This document shows, piece after piece, positions 42,571-53,136 of a DNA stretch of 60,423 nt. The translations under genes were made by a program, and so were the position numbers. This DNA is from Chara braunii. Lineage: Eukaryota; Streptophyta; Charophyceae; Charales; Characeae. Each line of letters opens with the position of its first letter. The stretch's first letter is position 1. The stretch spans positions 1,681,238 to 1,741,660 of the forward strand of contig BFEA01000335.1 in the NCBI GenBank assembly GCA_003427395.1, written 5' to 3'. Below the pieces are notes generated by a model. The model worked only from the letters and a program-made list of their open reading frames with translations. It had not been told where the DNA came from and searched no databases.

Positions 42571-44216
42571 GGAGAAATGGTCATCTATATAGGCTGCTAC
42601 AGCGCTGGGTCAACATGTGACCAGTAGGATGGGGACGGCCGTGCGGTCACCAGCGGCACAGTGATAGGCATTGGAAAGGAAGTTGGGGATCATAGCTGGT
42701 TAGGCACCTTGTACGATACGGGTGGTAGGTCGATCACAGGTAGTCCTTGGAAGATAAGGAAGACTGTGAGGGGACAGGGTGGACACTTACAGGGGGAGCT
42801 CCAAGAGGAGGTCAGACTATTCAAGCGGTCATTGACAGCATGGGGACAGAGCTCAGCAGCCTCTTCGTTGTGTTGGTTGGATGGAGGCAAGAAGAGGGTT
42901 TTCATAATCAAGAGACTTTGGCATGGTGTGAATCCTTTTACTGGTGTCATCTTGTGCTTCTCATTCTGCTCTCCATTTGGTCTACTCCATGCATGTACAT
43001 CCATTTGGTCTACTCCATGCATGTACATCCATTTGGTCTACTCCATGCATGTACATCAATAACTGGACATCATACAGTAAAACTGGTGTAATATACAATC
43101 GAAAAGCCACCATCTACCAACATGTGCATCATCTGCTCAGATGATGTGCTCATAACCTATTGTTAGGAGGGAACTCACAAAGCAACATTCTCCTCGTTTG
43201 CTGTTCTGGCTGACGAAACAGCATTTATTGGTCCCCATTCACATGCACATGACGGCACACCAAGCATGCACGGTTTCATCAGGTAAAAGAGGAAGTGCAT
43301 GTGGCGGAAGGCTGCAGTGAAGTCTCAATTAAAACAAAACCAAAGCCTTCGGAAATGTCATGCCACCAACCTTGTTAAATAATTAGCCCTTGGCTTGTTT
43401 AAAGAGATAATTCTATCCCTGTATGCAGCTGTATCCACCCATAAATCGTCCCTGCATCCACCCAAAATGACTCCGTAACTTTGGGAGGAGTGCTTTTCTT
43501 TGCAAAAGCAGACAAAAGTGGCACATATATTAAAAACACAAGACTCTGCCAAGCGGTAACACAATGTATAGAGTCTGACACCTGCCGGTGCTGGAGGGTG
43601 AAAAGGAGACGTGACATAAGCTTCGACTGGAAGGCCAAGTAAACGGCGACAGTAACTTTAACTGTCAACTTTAAGGCAGTTATAAAATCTGGCTATATGC
43701 TGGAACACTCGCAATTCTTACACACCCTGGAACACTCGCAATTCTTACACACCCTACCGAGAAATACGGCAGGGTTGGTACATATACAAATTTCCTTTTA
43801 TGTTTTATAGAGGAAATTTCAAACTTCAAATGTGTATGTATACAAACCCAGACAATCCTTTTTCAAATATTCTTCGTTATAAAAAAGCATACTATCCAGG
43901 TTTGACCAGAAAAAGGATTCGAAGACATCTGTGTGGACAGGGATTTCAACAGTTCGCATCAACATGGCAATAATCCTGGTATCAGAACATATTTTCCCTA
44001 AACTTTGTTCAGGGGTTGGGATAAGGGTGGGGATGAGATTCATAGGAAAATTACAACTCTAAAACAGAAAGTATAAAGAGAAACCCTGCAACCTGATAGT
44101 TCTACTGCAGCTCAGGAAGTCCTGCACTTTTCACTTCCAAAAACACGCACAAAGCTTGGCTTTCTTAACTCTGCGTACCCAGATATCAAGGAAAAATCGA
44201 CATTGTCTAGATCAGG
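42571..44216. other. No gene recognised; short tandem repeats
   Basis: A 28-bp unit is repeated three times at 42973-43056, and a 27-bp unit twice at 43700-43753 (TGGAACACTCGCAATTCTTA). A GTGAAATTTGATC-type word pair precedes the region at 42140 and 42228. No gene is recognised. Confidence 0.45.
42973..43056. repeat. 28-bp tandem repeat x3
   Basis: CCATTTGGTCTACTCCATGC anchors at 42973, 43001 and 43029; the three copies are identical over the 28-bp unit. Confidence 0.95.
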
Positions 44217-44220
44217 ATTC

Positions 44221-45665
44221 TGTAATGACCTGCAAAATAGCAGAATGAGAAACTTGCTGTTTTCTGGGTGTCGCCGCTTGTTTGACTGACCTGTGAGATT
44301 TTCATATTCTGCTGAGTGCTTGCCTGCCTGCATGATTGCATGTATGTATGTGACCCGCCGGGGAACCTGTGTGCTGCGAAGGCCCGTGGGCCTGGTACTT
44401 ACCTGTGGCTGTGTCGTGTGCAGGTTGTAGCGGGATATAAGTGAGGGATGGGCCTGCAGAGGCTGGAAACATAAAAGTAGCAGTAGGTAGGCAGAAAAAG
44501 ACAAAAAGGTAGTACCCTTGGATGCGGAGGTAGAATTTAGGAGTCCGGTAGGCTTAGAGGCAAAGGTACCGGTCAGCAGTCTGAGCGTACAGACTGCAGA
44601 GGGTAGTATCAGACTGCAATGGAGGTACCAGCGTGGCCTAGAAGCAACTGTGCGAGGAGGCACTTTGCCGGTAATATCAAGTGAGGAGAAGAAGGGCTCA
44701 GTCTCATTTGCGGGTGTGCAGTTTGAAGGCACACTGCTGGAGCAGGCACCCAGCTGAAGCAGAGCTGGGTGAGGAAGAAGCCGATCTTGACCATCCACCT
44801 GGCTATATTGAGGAAAGGACCAAGGAGGAGTACTGGAGGGAAGTAGGAGGAGGAGGAGGCCGCGTGGCCTAGAAGCAACTGTGAGAGGAGGCACTTTGCC
44901 GGTATATCAAGTGAGGAGAAGTAGGGCCCAGCCTCATTTGTGGGTGTGCAGTTGGAGGCACCCAGCTGAAGCAGCGCTGGGTGAGGAAGAAGGTGATCTT
45001 GGCCTTCCACCTCTGCTATGGTGGAAAGGACCAAGAAGGAGTACCGGAGGGAAGTAGGAAGAGGAGGAGGAAGACGGTGAGCAAGGAGGAGAGAGACGGG
45101 GGAGGTGGTCTGCATTTTCATCTTATACATTGGCACTGCACTGGAAGGCCCCGGTTGGGGGGGTGGCATCTGCAAGGAAAGACTCCGGGGGAGTAGCAAG
45201 GCATGTCGGACATGGTGGGAGCAGCATAGCTGCTTTGCGTTGTCCTTCGAACATCGGAGGTGGACTCAGATGGCACGCGATAGCCACCGACCTGCATAGG
45301 AGGAAGAAGGGAGGTGTAGAGTAGCTATAGTAGACCTCTGGAGTGACTGGCAGTAAGGGAGAGATTTGGACATTGATTCTGGTGCATTCTTTCATTCTTA
45401 TTGTTAGTAGGACATTGATTCTGGTGCATGCTTTCATTATTATTGTTATTATGATTATTAGTATTAAGATGTCGGGGAGGTAACATGAGTTGAAAGGGGA
45501 GTTGACATTGGTCTCTGCCGGTGTACATCTTCTTCTTCTTCCTCCTTTCTCATTTCTTCTTCATCCTCTGTATATTTCTTTTTCCAATTTCTTTGATTTC
45601 ATTGCAATTGAACAGCATTGTCTTCCTTTTGCTTTCTGCACTGTACGATAGCCATGATTTTAACA
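44221..45665 (+). mobile_element. Solo LTR S3 (1445 bp) with ATTC target duplication
   Basis: It starts TGTAATGACCTGCAAAATAG and ends ATGATTTTAACA. The four bases before it (44217-44220) and after it (45666-45669) are both ATTC. Possible TATA box GGGATATAAGTG near 44436. An internal tandem duplication of 231 bp (units at 44634 and 44865, each starting TGGCCTAGAAGCAACTGTG) makes it longer than S2. No retroelement genes adjoin, so it is a solo LTR. The minus-strand frames of up to 260 codons here carry the duplication and have no known domain. Confidence 0.75.
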
Positions 45666-45939
45666 ATTCAGACTCCCTAGGACCTGCAACATATCTGCCC
45701 CAATAGCCTACACCAAGAGGCTAAATGAGGCCATGTTAAGCAGCGACAATCTTCCTGTAGCTTCTTTATTCTGTTTCCGTTCCTTCCCCCATTGTTCTGT
45801 GCATCACCCTTCTGACAGGCCATCCAAGCCCTATCCGTATCCTCTCAGTTTGCATGGACCTATTACGCATCCAGAAAAGAGTAGGAGGGCCAAACATAAC
45901 AAGAGCTTAGTCAGCCACCTTGCAGTGTGACTGAGTTCA
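45666..45939. other. No gene recognised
   Basis: Short pyrimidine-rich spacer between S3 and the open frame that follows; no feature was seen. Confidence 0.4.
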
Positions 45940-46620
45940 TCAACATTTGTCACCAATATTCTCACCCCCTCCACCATCGACCTCTACAAACACATCTACA
46001 ACACTGCATACCTCACAGCCTTGCATGTGCGATGACGGAAGACCACCACCCTTCAAGTTGCGGAGTCGAGCTGTAGAAGGTCCTGCACGATTCGGGAGCA
46101 TATCCAATTCCAGTGCCTGCTGCTGCATGCTCTCAGACCCCAAGACCGCTGGAACAGGTATAATGTCATCACTTCCCCTTTGTAGTGTGGGTGAAGGCAC
46201 CTCTGTGGGACCCATAGACTTCCCCCTTTCCTCTACAACCTCTTTCTCTATTATCGCCTCCTCTGCGGCCTCCTCCACTTGCTGCTCCGTTGCTTCCTCA
46301 TTTCTTTCACAAACCATGTCCTCATCACCATCCTTACGCTTGCAATGTAGCACATCTGGGGACGTCCTAATGCGCGGATTATCCAGTTCACTTTCCTCAT
46401 CTTCCTCTGCTCCCCTTTCTCTTTCCCTCTCTTTTTCCTTCTCCTTCTCCCTCTCATCCCCCTTGCTGCTTCTCTTCGTCAATTGTTTAGACAGAGCTTT
46501 CTTACGGTTTCTCAAAGTAGGGGAGAATACTGCACCCTCAGCTGCACCACAAGACCAAAAAAAACATCCATCTGAATAGTGTTCCAAAAAAAACATCCAT
46601 CTGAATAGTGTTCCTGTCAT
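45940..46620 (-). CDS. Unrecognised charged open frame, 226 codons
   Basis: I do not recognise this protein. Residues 36-75 are basic then strongly charged (NRKKALSKQLTKRSSKG, followed by a Lys/Glu/Arg run), then an acidic linker, TSPDVLHCKRKDGDEDM, and a Glu/Ala-rich helix-like part (EEATEQQVEEAAEEAIIEKE) around residues 107-130. The C-terminal half has no obvious order. The N-terminal 22 residues come from a 29-bp tandem repeat (units at 46555 and 46584) and are unlikely to be native, so a real exon, if any, would begin near 46550. The charged composition resembles nuclear proteins or the N-terminal region of transposon proteins. It is equally open, with a different frame, on the plus strand (45947-46579), which weakens the case. 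Kept as a low-confidence candidate because it is the longest frame outside a known repeat. Confidence 0.25.
   Translation of the reverse strand: MTGTLFRWMFFLEHYSDGCFFWSCGAAEGAVFSPTLRNRKKALSKQLTKRSSKGDEREKEKEKERERERGAEEDEESELDNPRIRTSPDVLHCKRKDGDEDMVCERNEEATEQQVEEAAEEAIIEKEVVEERGKSMGPTEVPSPTLQRGSDDIIPVPAVLGSESMQQQALELDMLPNRAGPSTARLRNLKGGGLPSSHMQGCEVCSVVDVFVEVDGGGGENIGDKC
46555..46612. repeat. 29-bp tandem duplication
   Basis: CCAAAAAAAACATCCATCTG followed by AATAGTGTT occurs twice, at 46555 and 46584, without mismatch. Confidence 0.95.
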
Positions 46621-47499
46621 ACATACACCAGCCCACCTGAACTACTCATTCCCAACAGGCACGTCACTTGAGTACCGTTCCCCTCATAGATGTCATTGCG
46701 TCCCTGAAGTACTTGTGTGCATCACTATTCTCATCGAGTATCATTCTCATACCATTCCATATCATCCTTCCCCAAACTAGCAGCCATGGACTTGCCCAAC
46801 ACACCCCACACGCAAAGAATGCCGGTTCGCTTCGGAGAACCAAATTCCAGACCCATGGACTAGGAGCCTACACATCCACTCAGAAAGAATGCCAACTGAC
46901 TTTGGACAAAATTTCCATGAAAAGTTGAAAACAATAGTCGCACAAGTGCCACAAACTTCAAGTCGATCTTTTTCTCAATCATCTTTCAGCGCTGTTACTT
47001 TCTTGTTTCAGGATGCACCGACCTGGGCAAGGTCTGTGCACGTACAGGGTATGTGGTTGGGGTACTGCACAACAATACCAGGCTAAGTTGGCTGGGGTCA
47101 CACCGACTCAGAAGGGTCAGCACGTCATTAAAAACAAAATTCACTTCTCCTGTGGTGAATATCCACTCAAATCAACAAAAGAAGAAAGAGAAATTCCCTA
47201 GAACTCACCATCTGACCAACATAAATGCTTATGCCGCCTGCAAGGAAGATGAGCAATAGTGAACTTCAGCAATCAATCAGCATCGTAGATATGAGTCCAG
47301 ATAGTCGTGACCTCGAACCAACAGCAGAATTGCATCACGAGATTCACCAAATAAGAACACACCAAGAGTTCATAATTGACAATGCTGAAATAGTCCCGTC
47401 ATCATCAACGAAGAACCAGAGTTGATATCCTATCTGGCGTTCGGCGCCCAGACTACATGTGGCAGATCCTATCTAGCCTATACTAAGATGCCGAAAGAT
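46621..47499. other. No gene recognised
   Basis: Short frames only. The pair AAAGAATGCCGGTTCGCTTC / AGAAAGAATGCCAACTGACT near 46815 and 46882 hints at a degraded repeat. Confidence 0.4.
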
Positions 47500-48145
47500 G
47501 ACGTCAACAGCTTTCCCGAAGTACGAGCATATGGCGACCAATGTCGCACGCTTCCAGCACCAGGTATGTCTCTCGCCACACTAACAACCTCGTTCCCCAA
47601 CGCACAGATGCCACTAGCACCCAAGGACCACCCTGCGCCTCACCCAGCTTACAGCAGCGCAGCTCTGCTATGGCTGCGTGCTCCTTCCCTGCTCGCCCAT
47701 GAGAGCTTAGGCGCCAGCCAGCAAATAGCGCAGCATGCAGCCAGCACCCGAATACCGAATGAGGAGGCAGGCCCTTTGCTATATCAAAGTGGCCTGCCTG
47801 CATCCAGTCCCAGGAAGCTTCCAGTAGGCCCCGGTAGCCTGAGGCCCAGTACGAATGAAGACAGGCCCTGGGCCTGAGGTGGTTGCATGCGTCCAACTGC
47901 CTTTGGCCTGTGTTTGGCCCAGTACCCGTATCCAGCCCAGGGCCTGCTTTCCATACATTCACACAGGCGGCCCAGGGTCTGGGTTTACTCAACCAACTGG
48001 CGCTGCGCAACTGCCTGAATTTCCTTGGTTGCGCAGGGGCCGAAATAAGGCCCTGAGGGGCCTCGTCAAGCCTGCCTTCACTTAGGGCAGCCGACAGGCT
48101 CCCAACAAGGGGCCGATTGGGGCTCATAGAGGCAGTGGCCTCACA
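47500..48145 (-). repeat. E4 3' LTR (left end uncertain)
   Basis: On the minus strand it begins TGTGAGGCCACTGCC at 48145, directly after the purine tract AAGGAGGAGGGAA. Within it are GCCATAGC (47667) and a TATA-like GATATAGCAAAGG near 47783 with GGCAGGCC and CCTGGGACTGG words also seen in the E2 LTR near 30340-30370. The left end is not defined because no second LTR of E4 is present. Confidence 0.6.
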
Positions 48146-48158
48146 TTCCCTCCTCCTT
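48146..48158 (-). other. E4 polypurine tract
   Basis: AAGGAGGAGGGAA on the minus strand, immediately before TGTGAGGCC. A pure purine run at the pol/LTR junction is the plus-strand primer of LTR elements. Confidence 0.7.
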
Positions 48159-48846
48159 AGCTTCAACAGTCCTCTGAGAAGCTCAGTCTTCGACCATCGG
48201 GAGCTTTCCTTTCTGCAGAGATTTCTCGTAGTGGGCTACCACTTGCGGAGCGGTCTGCATGAGTTCCTCCCTGGTAAACCAGCGGTCCTCCTTCGGGTCA
48301 GTGTGATGCCGGAACCGAACGCGGTACTGCAGCTTCGGTTTTGGAGGACGTCCCCTGCCTGTTGGTCTTGATACTGGCAGCTCTCTGTGATCCACGATGT
48401 CATCCATGTCCACCTCTCCGTCCATGGTTGGGGGCAGCATTGAGCGACGAGATGGAAACTGATCAGTCTCTTTGAAAGATGCCAGCTTGGAGGCGTGAAA
48501 GACAGGGTAAGTACGGAGATGGCCAGGGATCCGGATAACATAAGATGGCCCATCTGGATCTGTCCCAACGATGTCCAAGACTTCCCAGGGTCCAAAGGAC
48601 TGGGGCATGAGTTTGCGGGAGATCCCGTGCTTAACCCAGACCCTATCCCCAACCTGGAATGTAGAAGGCCGGCGGTGTCTATTTTCGGACTCTATCATTG
48701 CAGCCTCCGCCTTCTGCATTTGTTCTACAGCCTGCTGCATCTTCTGTTCATAGCGGTAAGCAAATTCTAAGGTACCTGGTGCAGCAGTGGATTGATTCTC
48801 AACAAGAAGAAAGTCTAGGGGCACTGTGTACAGCGTTGTTATAAAT

Positions 48847-48922
48847 GTTAGCAGTAAGCTGTTTGGGCTCACCTCGGTGGCCCTGTTAGCAGTAAGCTGT
48901 TTGGGCTCACCTCGGTGGCGCT
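48847..48922. repeat. 38-bp tandem duplication in E4 integrase
   Basis: GTTAGCAGTAAGCTGTTTGG starts at 48847 and again at 48885. Thirty-eight is not a multiple of three, so the integrase frame is broken here. Confidence 0.9.
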
Positions 48923-49688
48923 GTGTACCGCGTTGTTATACAAGCTGGCGATGAGAGGAAGCTTCTCATCCCAGTCCACCTGGTTGGGCTTGATGTAATG
49001 CCTCAACAGGTGTTGTACAGCGCGGTTCAGTTGCTCGGCCTGACCATTGGCCTCTGGGTGATTCCCAGAAGTCATCTGCAACTGAGTTCCCTGCTCTGCA
49101 GCAGCGGCCTTCCACAACTCGCTGGTAAACCAGACATCCCTGTCACTAATAATAGACTTCGGTAACCAAAGTCCCTGACCCAGTTCTCTTTGAACATTCT
49201 GATTACATACTCCGTTCTTGCTGTTTCCGGCATTGCTACTAACCTAGCATACATGCTAAATCTATCCACGATGACAAAGATGTGTCACATCCCACTCTTG
49301 CTGGTGACCAGAGTATCCATGAAGTCCATGGACAGACTTTCACCAGGCCGTTCCGGAATCGGAAGGGGCTTCAGGAGCCCAAGAGGAGCCTGAGTACGTG
49401 GCTTGTCTCTTTGATATACCTGACAAGTCTCCACGTACAGCTGGGCGTCTTGCATCATCGTGGGCCACCAGAACCGCTGCAGCAAATTGGCTGCGGTCTT
49501 CTTATATACCCAAAATGTCCGGTGGCGTCATGGCACTCTCCTAGAAACAAACTACGCAAGGACTCTTTACTAGGAACACACAAACGTTTATTCCCAGCCT
49601 TCTCGAGGAACAGCAAGCCGTTGACCAACTCGAACTCAGCAGAAGTCACTTTGTCCTTCGCTTTGCGGATGATCTCGGACATGAACGG

Positions 49689-50408
49689 ATCCTCTCGATA
49701 GGCTTCCATCATGGACTGAGTAATAGTGTCCTCAAGCCCAAACTCTGCGCGACAGGGCATCAGCAACCTTGTTGTACTCGCCCTTGATGTATTAGGGCTC
49801 GAAGTCATACTGCTCAATGACTTCGATCCAACGCTTGTAAGCATCAGAGAGTACCGGCTGAGTTCTCATCCATCTCAGGGTCTGATGATCAGTCCTGAGG
49901 ATGAAGAACCTCCCAAGGAGGTAATGCCTCCAATGGGTTAGAGCCTTGTACACCGCATAGAGTTCTTTCTCATAGGTGGACTTAGCCAACTTCTAAGAGG
50001 ACATCTTTTTGGACATGTACTCTACTGGCCTCAACTTTTTCCCCTCCTATCCTCTCGATAGGCTTCCACCATGGACTGAGTAATAGTGTCCTCAAGCCCA
50101 AACTCTGCGCGACAGGGCATCAACAACCTTGTTGTACTCGCCCTTGATGTATTAGGGCTCGAAGTCATACTGCTCAATGACTTCGATCCAACGCTTGTAA
50201 GCATCAGAGAGTACCGNCTGAGTTCTCATCCATCTCAGGGTCTGATGATCAGTCCTGAGGATGAAGAACCTCCCAAGGAGGTAATGCCTCCAATGGGTTA
50301 GAGCCTTGTACACCGCATAGAGTTCTTTCTCATAGGTGGACTTAGCCAACTTCTAAGAGGACATCTTTTTGGACATGTACTCTACTGGCCTCAACTTTTT
50401 CCCCTCCT
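49689..50408. repeat. 360-bp near-identical tandem duplication in E4 RNase H
   Basis: The block starting ATCCTCTCGATAGGCTTCCA at 49689 is repeated from 50049. I see only about two base differences (CATCATGG/CACCATGG, CAGCAACC/CAACAACC) plus one N at 50217. The period is exactly 360. Confidence 0.95.
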
Positions 50409-50894
50409 GCTGCGCAAGTACGGCGCCTATGCCATATTGGCTAGCATCCGTAGTCACTATAAATGGTTTATCAGGATCAGGAAGCTTTAGGACTTCGTAA
50501 TGCGTCAACGCATGCTTTAGATGTCTGAAAGCAGCCTCGCATCTCTCAGTCCACTCCCATGGGGTGTCAAGGCGGGTCAGATCAGTCAAAGGGGCGACAA
50601 CTATGCTATAGTTCTCCACGAATTTGCGATAGTAGCCGGTCATCCCTAAGAATGATCTCATCTCAGTCACAGATTGAGGACGCGGCCAATCACGAATGCT
50701 GGCCACCTTCGCGTCATCGGGCTTCAACCCTTCCGCGGAATCTCATGACCCAAGTACAAGACACGGGTGCAGCCAAACTCGCACTTCTCACCATTGATCT
50801 TGAATTTGAGATGTCGCAGGAGACTAAGGACTTTGCCCAAGTGTGCAACATGCTCCTCGACAGTCTTACTAAAAATAAGTAGCGCTGCGGACAC

Positions 50895-51764
50895 ACAGTG
50901 TTTCTCACTCTCTGACAATACTCCCAACAACCAATCACAAGAAAGAACCTGCGAGGATAACAATTGGAATACACACTGATGATGAGCCAGTTAACCAGAA
51001 ATCGTTACAGAGTTTGTTCTTGTGTCTCGCCACTCTCAGAACCTCACACTCCACTCACTACCCATACCCAGTTAGTAGTGCCACATCAGAATGGCCTCCC
51101 AGGGGCCAGCACAAACCACCCAGATGAAGAACAACTCCTGCGATGAAGTCCTCAACGCCGATGAACAACTCTGACGAAGAACCGACAGCTATGGCTGCCG
51201 CAACCCACATAGACTCAGTGTAGAGTCTCCACGCAGCCCAGCCGCTCGCAGAAACCCACAAGGGTTGATGCGCAGGGGATGCCCCAGCTATGGCAAGCTC
51301 CCAGCGGGCTGGCTATGGCTGCTGTCCACGGTGAGGGTCTCAGGATATCGCCTGTAGACAATCGCCGCTGCAAACCTCCTGGCTCCCGAACGCTGCATCG
51401 CGAAAATGAACTGCCAAAAGTCCTGGACCGAAGTCCCTAAACTATGAATAGACTACTCTACCTAACCTAGACCTAGACCGGACTGACTGACCGACCGGTA
51501 CCGCTGCTGTTTCGGCCTCTCGGCCTCTACCGGACCCGGCTATAGGCTATAGGACCGTCTATCAGATTAGGCCCCTTAGGGCCTGTCTGTCCTAGGGGTA
51601 GCCCGGGCCTGCTCTCAGTTAGGGTAGCTGTAGGAAACCCGAAGTACTACCGGGCCTATTTTCCCATATTTGCAGATATGTCCCTCAGGGGTTTTCCTTA
51701 CAGGTAGGTCCCTCAGCCAAACAAAATTACAAAACTAACCTACTGGTTAGTATACAGCCTCACA
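50895..51764 (-). repeat. E5 3' LTR, truncated
   Basis: It matches 58562-59441 almost base for base from CAGTGTTTCTCACTCTCTGA to GTATACAGCCTCACA. On the minus strand it starts TGTGAGGCTGTATAC. About 165 bp of the LTR end, present at 58395-58561, are missing where it meets E4. Octamer GCCATAGC (minus) at 51188, 51287 and 51312. Confidence 0.88.
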
Positions 51765-51792
51765 ACCAATCTCGACAGTCAGAATCAGCAAG

Positions 51793-53090
51793 TCATTGCA
51801 GGCTTACCCCGCCGGGGAGCGAGGACCTCCGAGCTAGGGATGTAGGCGAGGTGAACGGCGAGAGAAGGTTGCCCTTCTGAGCCGCTTCGTATCGCAAAAC
51901 ATCTGACTTTGCTGTCTTGAGAAGTTCCCTTCTGCAAAACCATCTGTTCTCAGAAGGAGGCTGGAATGCGAACCTTACAAGATACTGCGGGTTGGGGCCT
52001 GTGCCCCACTCATCCTCAATCCACTCCACGTCATATCCCTTACCAGGGATCGGTGGACCGAATTGAGGGGGCCGGTCTGGAAATGCATCAGCTGGAGTAA
52101 ATGGTAACAGCTTGGATGCATGAAAGATCGGGTAGGTTCGTAGATGCATGGGGACGTCAATGACATAAGCCGGACCAAATGGATCGGCCCCCACTGTATC
52201 TAGGACCTGTCATGGACCCAGGTAACGAGGCAACAACTTGGGGGAGATATCCTCCTCCCTCGACAACTCTGAACGGGCTACCCAAACATGATCACCAGTG
52301 CGGATGGGGGAAGGTCGTCTGTGGCAATTCGCTTGTTCAACCATCGCCTTCTGGGCTTTGAACAAGTTCGCCCGTGCTCTTTCCACATCTATGCGGTAGA
52401 GTCTGGTGAACTCTGCAGTGTCTGGAGTCAGATCAGACTTGGCCTTATCGATGATGTCATCGAGAGGCTGTCGTGGTTCACGTCCTTGGTGCAACCGGTA
52501 TGGACTGAACCCAATCGAGGAGTGGACAAACATGTCGTACATAAGTTGTGCTCGAGCTAAGTGAAGATCCCAGTCCTGTTGATCTGGAGAGATGACAGGA
52601 CGCATCAGCTCGAATAAGACTTGGTTCATCACTTCAGCCAGACCATTGGCTTCAGGATGATGACCAGAAGTCATGTCCAATCGTGAGTGTAGATAGTCCT
52701 TACAGTAGGACTGCCATTCATCGTTGCAAAATCGGGGATCTCGATCACTGACTATAGAAGTGGGTGGTCCATGGTGTGTGACCCACCTCTCTGAAAAGGC
52801 TGCTCTCACAGTCGGGACTATAGCCACTTCTGGCAAGGGGATGAACTCTGCGTATTTGGAGAACCTGTCCACACAGACCATAACCTGACGCATGCCACGA
52901 GGGGTGGTCTTGCCTAAATCTGTGAAGTCTATCGACACAGATTGAGCAGGTCCATCAAGTATGGGTAAGGGTTTGAGCAGTCCCAAAGGAGGCCTACGCT
53001 GGACCTTATTCCTTTGGCAGAGATCGCAGGTTTCCACATAGCGCAACATATCACTCCGCATCTCCTTCCAGAAGAAGCGTTGCGACAAGG
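51793..53090 (-). pseudogene. pol: E5 integrase and C-terminal tail
   Basis: Right to left: CHDAREHFGF (zinc-finger histidines) after a TAG at 53137, RFFWKEMRSDMLRYVETCDL-CQRN (both cysteines), then SVSIDFTDLGKTT, SIVSDRDPRFCNDEWQ and HPEANGLAEVMN with the three catalytic acidic residues. A TGA at 52210 replaces the Trp of GPWQVL. The same frame goes on with PAYVIDVPMHLRTYPIFHAS and NRWFCRRELLKTAKSDVLRY, a chromodomain-like end, to a stop at 51793. Apart from these two stops the integrase is well preserved and all in one frame. Confidence 0.92.
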
Positions 53091-53136
53091 CTGCATATGA
53101 CTTTAGGAACCCAAAATGTTCGCGGGCGTCATGACA

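Larger units (their letters stand above)
48183..50880 (-). pseudogene. pol: E4 pol 3' half: RT end, RNase H (duplicated), integrase, chromodomain-like tail
   Basis: From right: LIFSKTVEEHVAHLGKVLSL and RVLYLGHEI (RT after the catalytic site, truncated at 50880), RSFLGMTGYYRKF, VTTDASQYGIGAVLAQQEGK (RNase H), STYEKELYAVYKALTHWRHY, HQTLRWMRTQ, all twice because of a 360-bp duplication. Then SLFLGECHDATGHFG, and YVETCQVYQRDK, where the last zinc-binding Cys of CQVC is Tyr. Core: GESLSMDFMDTL and HPEANGQAEQLNRAV, with TGNSPLLLV-type shifted sequence where VSDRD is expected. A 38-bp duplication (48847, 48885) shifts the frame near 48870. The tail has VGDRVWVKHG, PSYVIRIPGHLRTYPVFHAS and KEDRWFTREELMQ, stop at 48183. 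Gag, protease and the RT fingers are missing. Confidence 0.9.

Noticed and set aside
43399-44043. Minus-strand frames of 70-90 codons
   Set aside because: Short, no motif, and they overlap other frames; nothing supports coding.
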